A DNA stretch of 64,000 bases, taken from positions 179,866,349 to 179,930,348 of the forward strand of contig NC_081842.1 of NCBI RefSeq assembly GCF_963259705.1, given 5' to 3'. Position numbers and translations under genes: made by a program. Source of the DNA: Myotis daubentonii. Its lineage: Eukaryota > Chordata > Mammalia > Chiroptera > Vespertilionidae. How positions within the stretch are numbered: position 1 is the first letter of the stretch; each line of letters begins with the position of its first letter. The notes beneath the pieces were generated by a model. It ran no database searches and had not been told where the DNA came from. It worked only from the letters and a program-made list of their open reading frames with translations. Below are positions 35,522-47,302 of this stretch, piece by piece.

Positions 35522-35710
35522 GAACGAAGCCTTCCCTGACTGGATTTGTGAGGGGTCCATGCCATCAGTACCTATTCAAATCATCACACTTGCCACATCA
35601 CATTTTCCCCTGTAATTGTTTGCTTATTTCTCTGTTTGTGATTAGCTGTGAGTTCCTAGCACAGCACCCAGAACATGGCAGGTACTCAGTAAATGTTTGT
35701 TGAACTAATT
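35522..35710 (+). mobile_element. Second L2 LINE 3' fragment
   Basis: GAAGCCTTCCCTGACTGG, GTGAGTTCCTAGCACAGCAC and ACTCAGTAAATGTTTGTTGA repeat the L2 3' order a second time directly after the first copy. This indicates two independent insertions. Confidence 0.65.
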
Positions 35711-36291
35711 ATCATAAAGTCAGTCGGGGGGAGAATGATTTGCACTAGGAGAAAGAAAATTTAAAAACACTCACATTTCCCCTAAATGCTGGCTCTTGAG
35801 AGTTTGATAACGTTGCTCTGAAAATCCCTCCATTCTGTGAGCTGCTTCTCATTTTGTGATGTGTGTCCAATCATGTCTGGTGCCGTAATTTAGCGTGATG
35901 TGGGCCATATTGGTAGTAAGAGCTGTAAGATTTGCCATATTAGTTCATCCCACTGCTTCATTAAGCCCAGTGTGCTGCCTCTGGAAGTAGCTGGGCCTGA
36001 ATTTTGATGTTTGGGAGAACAAAGCCCTGCACATTAGCCCTCCAAGTCCCAGGAGTCAGATAAAGTGCACTCCTTCCTGGGGTCAGAGAGGCCTCCTCTT
36101 TGCAGATAATCAGTAAATGCCCCAGAGCAGGGGGTTTTATGATCTCTGTGGATTTGCTGAGCAGGCGATGTGCCCCGTGTGCTGGAATTTCAGCAGCCCC
36201 CTCCCATTGCAGCACAGCTTCTAGGATAGTCAGGGTACATGAGTTTCAAGCCTAAGTGTTTCTGCAGGCCATCAAGAGAGCACCTGATGGG

Positions 36292-36446
36292 AAAAAAGGG
36301 ACATCTGTAATACTTTAAACAATAAAGTTAAAAAATATAATAAAATAATAAAATAAAATAAAATAAAATAAAATAAATAAAATAAAATAAAATAATAAAA
36401 TAAAATAAAATAAAATAAAATAAAATAAATAAAATACTAAAAAAGA
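36292..36446 (+). mobile_element. Bat L1 3' tail with expanded (AAAAT)n
   Basis: GGGACATCTGTAATACTTTA and AACAATAAAG form the L1 terminus. The tail has expanded into an AAAAT microsatellite from about 36335 to 36436 with AAT interruptions. Only about 40 bp of L1 body remains. Confidence 0.75.
36335..36436 (+). repeat. (AAAAT)n microsatellite
   Basis: About 19 units of AAAAT, interrupted by single shorter AAT or AAAT units, grown from an L1 poly(A) tail. A Ves SINE follows immediately. Confidence 0.95.
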
Positions 36447-36681
36447 GCCCTGGCCAGTTTTTCTCAGTGGTTAGAGTGTCGGCCTATGGACCAAAGGGTC
36501 ACAGGTTCAATTCCCAGTCAAGGGCACATACCTCGATTGCAGGTTCATCCTGGCCCTAGGTTGGGTGCATGTGGGGGAGGCAACCAAGCAATGGTTGCCT
36601 CTCTCTCCCCTCCTTTCCACTCTCTCTAAAAATCAATGTGGAAAATATCCTTGGGTCTGGAGTTTAAAAAAAAGAGAGAGG
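36447..36681 (+). mobile_element. Ves SINE (subfamily with TATCCTTGGGT tail)
   Basis: GCCCTGGCCAGTTTTTCTCA head, GGTTCAATTCCCAG B-box-like stretch, CT-rich region, AAAAATCAATGTGG and AAATATCCTTGGGT tail. Short AAAGA repeats flank it. The tail differs from the Ves copies ending in AATCAATAAAA, so at least two subfamilies are present. The copy at 62339 shares this tail. Confidence 0.9.
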
Positions 36682-36734
36682 GAAAGAGCCTTGGATCAAA
36701 GGCCAAAGAGGCTGGAGTGGAGGTGAAAGAGGAA

Positions 36735-36915
36735 ATAATGCCTATTGTTCATGTTATCTCATTTAAGCTGGAAAACAACTTTTAGACAAGCATTCCCATT
36801 TTACTTGGGAAGCAGCTGAGGCTCAGAGAGGTGAAGGCCACACAACTTGTAAGTAAAGGGAAGCATTTGCATCTAGATCTCTCTGGCCCCAGAGCCTGTT
36901 CACATGCTTAACACC
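36735..36915 (-). mobile_element. MIR SINE, reverse orientation
   Basis: TTATCTCATTTAAGCTGGAA, CATTCCCATTTTACTTGGG, GCTGAGGCTCAGAGAGGTGA and CACACAACTTGTAAGTAAAG are MIR in reverse. Confidence 0.75.
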
Positions 36916-37424
36916 AGACTAAGCTGCTCCCTGCTCCTGCTGGATGGTGTGTGCTCCTCCCAGATATCAAATAATGCTGCCTTGCAAGACATCTTCCTGC
37001 AGATGCCACGAGTAGCACCATTAGATGGAGATGCCTCAGCAAGAGAAAGGGGTGATGACACAATATAGTGGAGTTAGAGAGGGAGTTAAAATGCATAGGC
37101 AGCCCTAGCTCTTCATCCTCCTTGGCGGTGTGTGTGGGGTTGTCACACACGGGGGCTGCACATGGTTGAGAATGAACCATTTTCTAAGGATGTCAGTTAT
37201 TCTGTGTTTTCCAGGCATCCAAAGTAAAGACTAGGGGAATTTGAAGGCTTTTGATTGTGCCTAAATCGAAATACATTTCTAGATCTTAGTTTGGAACAAG
37301 CACTCCAATTTCGCAAATGCTCCTGCACTATGAATATTATAATCAGCCCATTTCACCTTCCAGGAGGCATCCCCACATCAGAAATGATAATGAAGATGCT
37401 GGTGATGAAGGTAGTTGCTAACTG

Positions 37425-37610
37425 TCAGCAATTACAAAATATCAGGTGATATATCCAAACATTTACATGTATTTTTTTCAATCAGAACAACGCTTCAAGA
37501 GAGAGCTCCTTTTTGAAATCTTCAGACAACAGATGAGGAGCTGGAAATTGGAGAGGTGAGGCAAGTCAGTGCTGTAACCCCAGAACCTTTGCTCTGAATG
37601 GCTGTTCTGT
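37425..37610 (-). mobile_element. MIR SINE fragment, reverse orientation
   Basis: AATCAGAACAACGCTTCAAG, CAGACAACAGATGAGGAGC and GGAGAGGTGAGGCAAGTCAG keep MIR order in reverse, with strong divergence. Confidence 0.5.
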
Positions 37611-37740
37611 CTCACCCATCCATTTAGCAAATGGTACACATGCCATAGGTCCCACCTGGCACATTCTGAACACACTGACCTCCTGGGCCCTCCCTGAGTC
37701 TTCTTCAGCTCTCCTCGCAACCTGAAAAAAACCCTGTCTT

Positions 37741-37956
37741 GCCCTAACCAGTTTTGCTCAGTGGGTAGAGCGTTGGCCTGTGGACTGAAGGGTCCCAGGT
37801 TCGATTCTGGTCATGTACCTTGGTTGTGGGCACATACCCAGTACGGAGTGTACAGGAGGCAGCTGATCAATGCTTCTCTCTCATTGATGTTTCTAACTCT
37901 CTATCCCTCTCCCTTCCTCTCTGTAAAAAATCAATAAAATATATTTTTTAAAAAAT
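37741..37956 (+). mobile_element. Ves SINE
   Basis: GCCCTAACCAGTTTTGCTCA head, GGTTCGATTCTGG B box, GCTGATCAATGCTTC and AAATCAATAAAATATA tail. Flanking CCTGTCTT and CCATCTCTT look like a decayed target duplication. Confidence 0.9.
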
Positions 37957-38288
37957 CCCCATCTCTTAACTACCTGTAACGGCCCAGGATTGTACTTATA
38001 TGCCTTTCTTCCTTGCTAGATTGAGTCTCAAGTAGAAACTGGATGTCAGAGACAGTGGCTTATGCATCACTGTATTCCCTCAAAGGCTGGGAGGAGGAGA
38101 GTTTAGAGTTCCCAGAGGAAAACATGGGGAAACACTAATTACCTGACTACTAAAGACAGCCTGAGAATAGAGTGAGACTCTAAGAGACTTTGTGGTTGAT
38201 AATGCTCCCATTTTCAGACACTGGGACATTACTCAGATAAGTTCAAAATAAGTTCAAGGTCACCCATCATGTAAGTGGAAGAACAGGA

Positions 38289-38363
38289 GGGTTTCTGGTT
38301 TTGGTTTTATTTTAGAGAGGGAGGGAGTGAAGGTAGAAAGGAGAGAAAGAGACAGAGAGGAAA

Positions 38364-38420
<57 letters not shown>

Positions 38421-38536
38421 GGTTCCACTTATTTATGCATTTATTGGTTGATTCTTGCATATGCCCTGACTGGGGATCATACCGCAACCTTTGCATATGG
38501 GATGCCTCTCTAACCAACTGAGCTACCTGGCTAGGG
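38289..38536 (-). mobile_element. tRNA-derived SINE of a second type, reverse orientation
   Basis: The head on the right (TCTAACCAACTGAGCTACC) and TGCCCTGACTGGGGATCATA differ from the Ves heads. The tail contains an expanded (AG)n run. AGAACAGGA at 38280-38288 and 38537-38545 is a 9-bp target duplication. It resembles SINEs shared more widely among bats; I do not assign a name. Confidence 0.75.
38367..38419 (+). repeat. (AG)n microsatellite inside a SINE
   Basis: About 26 AG units without interruption. It produces poly-Arg-Glu and poly-Ser-Leu frames that are artefacts. Confidence 0.97.
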
Positions 38537-39386
38537 AGAACAGGAATTTTAAGCTGAGGTTTGAATGACACCAAGCATGGGATTTTTATGCATTGTCTTG
38601 CTGTTTTCCACCAGTGGCCGTGGAGTAAAACCTTAGCGAAAGCTCATTTGCTAGGCATCTGGTTCCTGTGGTCCAGTGGTAGCAATATCTGCAGTTTACT
38701 TTTATAAAGAATTTCTACGTTGTCCTTGTAGATTCACTTTCCTGCGATTGGGAACTGTCATTACTTGGTCTTCTAGCCTCCCTGGCTGGTGCCACTGCTC
38801 GGGGGAGATCTTGCAATCTGATCCTTAAACAAGAGTCAAGAAGAGCCAGGCAGGAACTCGCATTGGAGGAAGCCCAGCAAATGATGAATAGCAGACCTGA
38901 ATCTTATCATGTATTTCAGAATGATGAAAGGACTGTGGGAAACTGCCTTTGACAAATGTGCACGGGAAAGGGAATTATCTCCAACAATGAAAAATGTTCT
39001 TATTGTGTGATCCTAAAAAGGATCAGGACCCCTATCATTGGGAAAATGATCATCCCCATATCCCTATTAACAGCGATATGGAAGCGTGTGCTAAAGACAT
39101 TGGGCATCTTGCAGAAGCTGTGATGGATGGCCATGAGCTGGAATCAGGTGGGACTTATGAAAGGTAACTTGACGCTTGATAGCAGGTAGGAAATGTGCAG
39201 TGAAGCTGGGGTCCCTTTTAGTCCTGGATTCCTAAGGCTCTGTAAGACTTGTACCTGCTATCTTAGCCATGTGCCCACTGGCTCTGGTCAGGCTGGAGAT
39301 GTGATTAAATAGTGGAAGGTATGTGATATAGTTTTGTAAGGAATAAAACCACTTCTGTGGGGAGAGGAAGACTAGTGTGCCAGACA

Positions 39387-39876
39387 TCTATAATAATAAA
39401 AGAGTAATATGCAAATTGACCAAATTACCGAACAGCAGAACGACGACTGTCTGGACAACCTTCTGGATGACTATGCTATGATATGCACTGGCGCCAGGCC
39501 AGCCAAGGTGGGTGTGATGCACTTGGTCAGGGGAGCCCAGCGATGGATCGCCCCAAAGAGGGAGGCCCAGGCCACCAGGCTGGTGGCTACAGAGGGGGTT
39601 TCAGGTTAGCCAAGAGATCACACCCCATGCCTGTCGCCTGCAGAGGGAGGTGACCAGTGGCAGGGGCGAGAGGGGCAGTGCCACACAGATGGCAAGCAGT
39701 GGCAGTGGTGGGGGTGGGGCTAGCTGCCAGCAGCTGGGGAAGGAAAGCCCTGATAGGCCCTGATCACTGGCCAGGCCTAAGGACCCTACCTGAGGGGTCC
39801 TGGATTGTGAGAGGGTGCAGGCAGGGCTGAGGGACACCCCCATCCTGTGCATGAATTTTGTGCACTGGACCTCTAG
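39387..39876 (+). mobile_element. Non-autonomous Helitron, 490 bp
   Basis: The 5' end is TCTATAATAATAAAAGAGTA and the 3' end is a hairpin at 39847-39865 (GTGCAT/TTGTGCAC) plus GGACCTCTAG, followed by T. Its last 100 bp resembles the A/D Helitrons of the array and its interior does not, so it is a different subfamily with a shared 3' module. Frames of 66 and 83 codons within it are not genes. Confidence 0.92.
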
Positions 39877-39884
39877 TTTTAAAT

Positions 39885-40030
39885 ATTTAATCTCATTAGA
39901 GTTTCACATTTCATATACATATGTAGAAACGTAGCATCCTAGAGATTCAGTAGCCTGGCCAAGGCTAGAAACTAGCAGAGTAAGGATTTGAACCTGAACA
40001 GTCTGATTTCAAAGTCTGTGCTTTGTCATC
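39885..40030 (-). mobile_element. MIR SINE fragment, reverse orientation
   Basis: TTTAATCTCATTAGAGTTTC, GTAGCCTGGCCAAGGCTAG, GGATTTGAACCTGAACAG and TTCAAAGTCTGTGCT follow MIR in reverse. The Helitron ends just before it. Confidence 0.65.
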
Positions 40031-41164
40031 CATAGTAACTTTAATAAATAATCTCCTGGTGGGAGTTGAAATAGTAGTAATAAAAACAACTGAATGCATA
40101 TGTGAAGGAGGATGCCTACAGCAGCCTTTAGCATATAGTAGATGTTCAAGAAATGTTAGTCAAATCAAGAATTGTCTCTTTTTTTCCAAGTTAATTTTGT
40201 TAGGGGCTGTGTAATGGTTATGAAGTTCTTTGAATTCTGTCCTTTCTTCCCTTTCTCCCTCTTTTCTTTTTTCTTTCCTTCACTCCATTTTTGAGCATTT
40301 TCTGAAAGTAGGCAGAGTGCTGGCCACAGAAGATTGTAAACAGGTTCTGGGCTTAAGTAATTCAAGATCTAATACAAAAGATAGACAACTAAGAAGCAAT
40401 TATAGTTTGTTGCAGTAAGTTGAAATCCCAGAGCAAAGATAACCAAGCATCCAAGGACTTCCCAGAGATTGGGTGATATAAATATTCTTGGAGTTAAGAT
40501 TTACTTATTTTTTCATTCAGTGCATGCTTTGTGAAATATCTTCTAGTATTTTAGACATTGTCTACCTATTAGATTTAAAACCATAGCTGTGAAAAGTAAG
40601 TTCTACCCTGTCCTCCAGTGAAAAGGAAGACCAGCGGATTAGACATCTTGCTTGGCAGTAACTTGCCTCCCCTCTCTGCTAGATTATAAGTGCCTTCAAG
40701 TTATACACATACATCATTCATTTCCTTTTCTGCATAGAACCAGGCACATAGTATGTGCTCATTAAGCATTTGTTGAACAATGGAATAGCCTATATTAGTT
40801 AGGTAATTCTTTGGCCTTTGGCTTACATTTTCCTAGAAACAGTAATTTATATTCCATTAGTTTTCCGTTAATGTTTTAAAATAATGATTACTGTGGCTTC
40901 TCCTCCTGCTCTCAGAGTTATAGATTGCAAATAGATTTTGTGTAATTTGTTAATGCCGGTCGATTTTGATGGCTGCTTCGAGCACTGGGTAGAGGATTCT
41001 GAAGTCATATCCTGGCTTTGAGTGAAAATAGTTAATACTCAGGTATATTTTCTTTCTTTCTTACCCCTCCGTGCCCCCCGGCCCCTACACATGAGTATGT
41101 ACACACAAGCATGCAAACACATGCTTCCTACTTTGATTTCACTGCGGACTAAATGCTACATAAC

Positions 41165-41894
41165 TGCCGGGGTCCAGCCCCAGCGGGTCCAGGGGTCCCC
41201 AAAGGTGTGGACGGAGTCGGCGAAGAAGGAAGGGCACGGAGACAGTGTTCAGTTGATCAGCAGCCTAGCCAGGATCTCTAGCCCAGATCTCCAGCCAAGT
41301 TCTGGTCTGGATCTCCAGAGAGGTTCTGCCTAGGATCTCCAGTCAGGTTCAGTCACCAGGTTCTAGTCAGGCTCTCCTGCCAATCTCCGCAGTCAGGTTC
41401 AGTCCAGGATCTTTTGCCATGTTCTCTCCAGTGAAGTTCTTCTGTCTCTAGAGAACGTTCTGTGTAGGTTCTGTGCCTAGGCTCTGTCTCTCTTGGTCCT
41501 GTCTTCCAAGCCCTGTGTTCTAAGTTCTGTGTCTTTCTGTCTTCTGAATTCTGTCTGTTGTTGTCTTGTTGCATCTGTATTTATACCAGTTGATTCCAAT
41601 CCTATCAATCTCTATTCCAAAGGTTAGGGCGTTTCTTATCTCCATTCCAGGGAGTAAAGATTATGTAGCTTAAGCATGATTGTTTGTAGTGATTAACTAC
41701 CCGCCTGGCACTTATTTAAGGAGTTTCATCCCCTCCCTGACTTCAGGGAAAAATTCCTACCTGGGGAAACAACCTTTCTCAGAGAGGTGACCTTGGTTAA
41801 AACACAGCGCCAAGAAGGTGAGCAAACATATTAAGAACCGTATGCCATATATGCCAGGTCCCTTGAAACAGCAAGGATGGACCAGCTCCCGGCA
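41165..41894 (-). mobile_element. Solo LTR of an endogenous retrovirus, class II-like, 730 bp
   Basis: Read on the minus strand it begins TGCCGGGAGCTGG and ends GGACCCCGGCA, a TG...CA pair with short inverted ends. CATAAC is repeated exactly on both sides (41159-41164 and 41895-41900). A 6-bp target duplication is usual for class II (beta-like) retroviruses. A TATAAATACAG promoter motif lies at 41575-41585 on the minus strand. The transcribed part beyond it contains many imperfect AGAAC/CTGGAGATC-type short repeats. No internal viral genes remain, so this is the product of LTR-LTR recombination. Confidence 0.92.
41575..41585 (-). promoter_or_regulatory. TATA box of the solo LTR
   Basis: TATAAATACAG on the minus strand sits near the middle of the LTR, the expected U3/R boundary region. 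It points against DAB1 transcription. Confidence 0.6.
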
Positions 41895-41900
41895 CATAAC

Positions 41901-43184
41901 ATGTACTAAGCCTTACACTTTAAGCTATTCCTGTGTCATTATACATTTTTACGATGATCTTTTTTTTAACGTCAAGTGGTCTAATTTCCCTTAGTTTTTA
42001 CTCACAAAGCCTCTCTGCCAACCCTTCTGCCATTGCTGCCAGGTTTCGCTGTCCATTCCCCAATTTCTGAAATTGTGCTGCAGCTGAGGCAGACAGATCT
42101 GCTTTCAGCAGCCAGCAACACATCCTCGTTTCACCCTTGAACTGGTGCATGTTCCTCTTCTGTATTTGGTGGCAGGGAAGGTCCTGACTGGCTTCCTGCA
42201 GCAGGAAGAAGCCTGGACTTCAGGGTGGGCTCCCCTTCGTGAGGGTCACCCCGGGGGCTGCCCCTCCAGTAAAGCATTAGCATTAAGATTCGCCAGCAGG
42301 TGCTCTGAGCTCCAGTGATTTTTTGCCGTTCAGACCTTCTAACCTCAGCTGATCAGCTTTAATATGTTGTCCTGGTGCCTTGATTTTTTGGTTCATCTGT
42401 TTTAATGTGATGAAATGTAAAAACGGAGCTCCGTGTTGTCCCCTCACAATGACCGCAGGGGTTTCAGCTGATAACCTCTCCCTTGCCTGTTAAGGATTCG
42501 AATTTTAAACAGCCCCAAATACATTTTCTGGTATCTGCCATCAAGTGATTAGTGCAACTATTTAGTTCTGGTCGTCTTTCCTATTCTTGGTAGATTTATT
42601 TTCTCTTCTTAGAATTCTTCTGCCGCCCTCTCTGTCTGGGAGACTGGAGATGCCATTTAAGCTTTGCTTATTAGGATTCCATTATTTGTCTCTCCTATAC
42701 AGTCAGCTAAATCAAAAAGTCAGACGGTGTTTTTAAATTGCAAATTTAAATGACAATTTATAGACCAGGTCTACTGGAAATTCTCTGTCCTTGGCATCCA
42801 TCATTGCCTGTGAGTGTATAGTTTTATGCTCTCTCTCTTTCTCTCTCATTTTATCTTCTCGAGAGCACAGCACATATATCCATCAGAAGGATCAGAACTG
42901 CTCGCAATCAAACAAAAACTGCAATAGAGATCTTGAAAGGAAATGAAGACAAACACCCTACCCAGACCTCACTTGAATATTAGTTCTCTTCCTCCTCCTT
43001 CTCCTCCCCTGCCTCTTAAAAAAGAAACTTACATTAGTCACTTGTTTTTAAAGTGTTAAAATCCATGATTTAGATTCAGAACAAGTAAACATTCACTTAG
43101 GGCCTGAAAATATGATAGATACTGTTATCTCAGTTCATCTAATGGTAAAGCAATGATTATGACACTGTTATTATTAATATTATG
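41901..43184. other. Repeat-free-looking stretch after the solo LTR
   Basis: No repeat landmarks from about 42000 to 43000, apart from a short CT run near 42830. It is a candidate for conserved intronic sequence, unproven. Confidence 0.4.
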
Positions 43185-43375
43185 ATAGCTAATATTTATT
43201 GAACACTTACCATGTACCAGGCACTGTTCTATGTGTTTTATTTGTCATAACATATTTTAGATAATAATATGTGGATTTCTAAAGGAGGGAACTGAAATTC
43301 ATGGGAGGTAACTAGCTCAGGGCCCAAAGCTGAGAGAGGGGAGCTCCAGCTTCCGACTTAGACTCTATTCGCTAC
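43185..43375 (-). mobile_element. MIR SINE, reverse orientation
   Basis: AATATTTATTGAACACTTAC, CATGTACCAGGCACTGTTCT, AGGAGGGAACTGAAATTC and GGTAACTAGCTCAGGGCCC are a clear reverse MIR. Confidence 0.8.
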
Positions 43376-44784
43376 AGTAGCTTCTGTCCTCAACAAGAAA
43401 ACTTGGGATTGATTTAGTATCCTTACTTTTTAAGAATGACAGGTTGAAAAGTCGCCTTGCTATGCCTTGCTCAGTTTTAATTTTTAGCAGATTGGTATAG
43501 AAGGTGTGGCTTAACACACTGAAATCACCTTCTTTTCTTGGTCCATTTTCTCTAAGATCAGAGTAGATTGGCAAAGCATTATGATCTTCCATTTCAAAGC
43601 TGAAGGATTACCTATTTCGATGGGTAAAATCATCTCTAAAATCCTCCTGAAGCTGGCTGCAGAGGTTGGTACATTTCAGACAATGCCTGTGATACCCAGC
43701 AATGTCAGTGATGAAAATGAATGGAGGAAAATTTGCATCTGAGGGCCCATGTTTAATATGGTCCCACTGCATCCATTATGTCAGACTTTTGCATTTATAA
43801 CAGGAAGCTGAAGGTCTTTCTTTCAGCCTTTGCTCACCAGACTCCAATGTCGGCAATGGCGGGGGAGGCAAGGGCTGGTGGGATTCCAGCCAGACATAGG
43901 GGTGAGGGCATGAGGAGATGAAAAGGCTTCCTCCTGCCTGTGAGAAAAGAAAATGTGGAGGGAGCCAGAGGAAGCCAGGGAAGCCATCAGATAACAATAC
44001 AGGTTTGGCCCAGAGTGAAAGAGAAGGAAGGAAGAGTGGGTGGGAACATGTTAAGCAAGGCCTTTACGGAGTTCCTGAGCCAAAATTGATCATCAGAGGA
44101 GCCCTGTGTCTCCTGGGAATGGACCTGCCTGAGTATCCCTGCCCTGATCTGCCATTGGCTGGGACCAGCCTGTGGGAGGGGTGGTCTTGGTTCAGAAGTG
44201 GGTTTCTGAGGTTAATATTAGGGGCATTTGCTCAGTTTGTTTTTCTGCAATCAGAAGTTTGAAAGATGCATTTCACATTGCACCAAACGGATGCTCAAGA
44301 TACCCACATGTATAGGGTGCTCTGAGATGTCCTCTCTTAGGGCTCCAGCTTGCCACTATTTGGTGCAGACTCTCAATTTGGATTCCTCTCCCTATGCCAC
44401 CTCATGTCCCTCAGGCAAAGGTTGGCCAATATAGGTTAAAGGCGGTGCTAATTAAAGTCAGGGTCCCCGGTTCTCTGGCCAGTTAGTCCAGCAATCCCTA
44501 GGATATTTCGTCCTACAACAGCCTGCAAAGCTTAACAAAAGGGGAACAAAAGCAGCGACTGGGTTGATAGTCCAAGAAAGAAGCCCTCTTAGTACTTAGT
44601 GTTCTCCCACACAAACAACAGGGGAATGCCCACCCCATTGAACCCCCTCACCAATGCCAGCAAGGCTGGGGAGTCAAAATTTTGAGCATCTTTCTGATGG
44701 CAGTGTGCATGGGGCCTTATTTCAGTCAACTCTGTGAACCTCACAGCAACCTGTGTGCTCTTAACAGTATATATAGCCTAGTGA

Positions 44785-44990
44785 TTGTGATACCGTCTTC
44801 AGAATTACAAATTGATCCATCACAGCTCTGCTTTTTAGTAATTAATCCATATGACCTTGGGCAACTTCTAGATTCTCTCAGCCTTAATTTCCTTACATGT
44901 AAACCAGGAGTGATGGGACCCATCTCTTGGGAAGCTAATTTAGACCAAATGAAAGCATATAGGGAAGTGCCCCAGCACGCTGTTTGATGT
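44785..44990 (+). mobile_element. MIR SINE
   Basis: CCATATGACCTTGGGCAACT, CTCAGCCTTAATTTCC, TACATGTAAACCAGGAGTG and AAAGCATATAGGGAAGTGCC are MIR in order. Confidence 0.7.
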
Positions 44991-45704
44991 ATATGTGGTG
45001 ACATGCTAGTTTCCTGCTCTTGTTACTATGGGAAAATCAAAGCCCAGGTACCCTGGCTGAGTCTTAGGACCCTGTGTTCATGTGCCTATCATGGCCTGGC
45101 TCTGACCCAGGGGTGGTGGTAGGCAGACACCAGCTGCACATTTCCTGCCGTCTTGGAGGCTACCACTTAGCAGTCCAGTGTGACTTGAAGATCCTTAAGC
45201 ACGCTGAGCTCCTTGCAGATCCTGGCTTAGCCTTCACATCGGCCTTCCTGCACAGTCATTTGTTGCTTAGGACAGAAGAACTCATAAAAGAAGCAATCTG
45301 GAAAGCTGGGCATCTGAGGACCTGCAGCCTGGCCCTGGGTAGCTAGGCACTCAGGGATCCCTCTCTCATCTCTTCAGAGCTACCTTTCTTTGCTCTTTCC
45401 AAACCTGCTTCTTGCTTATCCCTCTCTGCAGCTGGTCTCACCTTGGTCACTGTGGTCATGGCTAGCTTTACTGGCTTCCCCATGCAAGATCCCAACTAAC
45501 TCTGAGTTGACAGTGTCCCAGTTCCAGATTTTGGACAAAGAAAATCTGCAAAGCTCAGCCTAGCTCTGACAGTAGTTATTCCAGAATTGGGGACATAGAA
45601 TGTGACCATAGCTATTACAGTCCATCCTGTGATAATGGGCAGGGATCAGTATACAAAGTAGTGAGGCATAGACTGAACAGACATAATTCCCAAAGAGATT
45701 AAGC

Positions 45705-45970
45705 TTAGATGTCACTTCCTCCATGAAGCCTTCCTGGACCCCTCTGAACAAGGATGCTTAAGCCCTCCCCTGCACCACTCAGATTCTGGGCACCAGCTTC
45801 TGTTACAGTAGCTCTCACGATGTGCTGCATTTTCCCCAGTCCCACGTCCATCTTTCTACCAGATGGTGCCTCCTGAGGGCAGGGACTGGATCCACTTTCT
45901 CTTTCCAACCCCTGGCTGTAGGCCACTTCCTGCCACACAGTGGGTACTTATCAATGTTACGAATTGAGTA
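45705..45970 (+). mobile_element. L2 LINE 3' fragment
   Basis: CACTTCCTCCATGAAGCCTT, TGCCTCCTGAGGGCAGGGAC and CCACACAGTGGGTACTTATC follow the L2 3' end. The overlapping frames are shadows. Confidence 0.75.
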
Positions 45971-46834
45971 TCACTGGGGAAACAGACAAATAACAGCACT
46001 GCAGAATAAGTATTCCCAGTGACAACGGGAAACCGTTGTTTTGCCAGAAACCAGTTGTCACACACCCCCACCCCCCACCAAGGTGCAGTGAACATCAGTG
46101 CCGCTTGTCATGGACCGTCATGGTCTGTGCCTTTGATCCCAAACTCCTTTAGGCTTTGAATCTTAAAGAGCCTTCTGCAGCTACTCACTTACGAGCCATC
46201 GGCGCCCCATGCATTAATGCCAATTAGCCTGGGAAAGAGGAAAACTTTGGGGACTTAATGAGCTGAGTTGGCACCTGTTCACTCAGCACTTCAGCCCGAG
46301 TCTCTTGAGCTGCTTAAACCAACTGGAAGGGGGTGGTTTTAACCTTTCTAGGGAAAGGCTTACAAAGGCATTTTTGCTGTAGCTTTTCCCAGTTTTCAGT
46401 TTATTTTGGGTGAGTGGCCTAAAGATTTTGGAGTGAATGTCTTTAGAGCCTGAGCCCACGCCATACCAGCACCTCCACCCCTACCCACCCCACCCCGGGC
46501 ACTACCCATTAGGGCCAGTGGTCTGAGGCTAAGGCTGTGTGTTAGTCCTGGAGACAGCACAGGTGTGACATCCCAAGTGGCCTTTCTACTGAAGAGCAGC
46601 GTGATAGGGCTTAGTTTGGTGCCTGTCACTGAGGTACTCAATGAATGTTGGTGGAGGGACTGTCACCCAACACACTACAGTGTCACAACTGTGAGTGTCC
46701 ACTCCCTCAGGACACTGCTATGACCATGGCAGTGTGACCAGCACCTCCATCAGTACCTGGCACATAGTATGTGCCCAGGAAATAGTTGCTGAATGAATGA
46801 ATGAATGAACACATGATGAATGGTAATTAAAAGC

Positions 46835-47050
46835 AGCCAAGGGACCTGGATTTGAATCTGGCTTCTGCCGCTTCTGAATGTGATGAACACGGGCAGTTTA
46901 CATCTCTCTCAGATGCTGGTCCCTCATCCTTGACTGTGAGGAAGCCCCTTGTGGTTTGGAGCTCACCTGTAAAGCACTTCTTGGTGCTAGTAAGTACTCA
47001 TCAAAGTGTCTGGTACATAGTACGTGTCTGGTACATGGCAAGTACTCATC
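46835..47050 (+). mobile_element. MIR SINE with duplicated end
   Basis: GGACCTGGATTTGAATCTGG and TTCTGCCGCTTCTGAATGTG begin a MIR. The end shows TCTGGTACATAGTACGTG and TCTGGTACATGGCAAGTACT, a short internal duplication with TAAGTACTCATCAAA. Confidence 0.6.
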
Positions 47051-47085
47051 AAACAGTAGATGTGCTTAGTAGATTTTATTTTTAT

Positions 47086-47302
47086 ATTTTTTAAATATAT
47101 TTTTATTGATTTCAAAGAGGAAGGGAGAGAGAGATAGAAACATCACTGATGAGAGAGAATCATTGATCAGCTGCCTCCTGCACGCGCCACACTGGGGATT
47201 GAGCCCGCAACCCAGGCATGTACCTTGATGGGGAATCAAATTGTGACCTCCTGGTTCATAGGTCAACACTCAACCACTGAGCCATGCCAGCTGGGAAATA
47301 AC
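47086..47302 (-). mobile_element. Ves SINE, reverse orientation
   Basis: The tail TTTTTATTGATTTCAAAG lies on the left and the head complement ACTCAACCACTGAGCCATG on the right. TTTTATTTTTA at 47075-47085 and 47303-47313 forms the target duplication. Confidence 0.92.

Noticed and set aside
46790..46810. (ATGA)n as an independent microsatellite
   Set aside because: Only four to five units, and it forms the normal TGAATGAATGAA end of an L2/MIR-like repeat.
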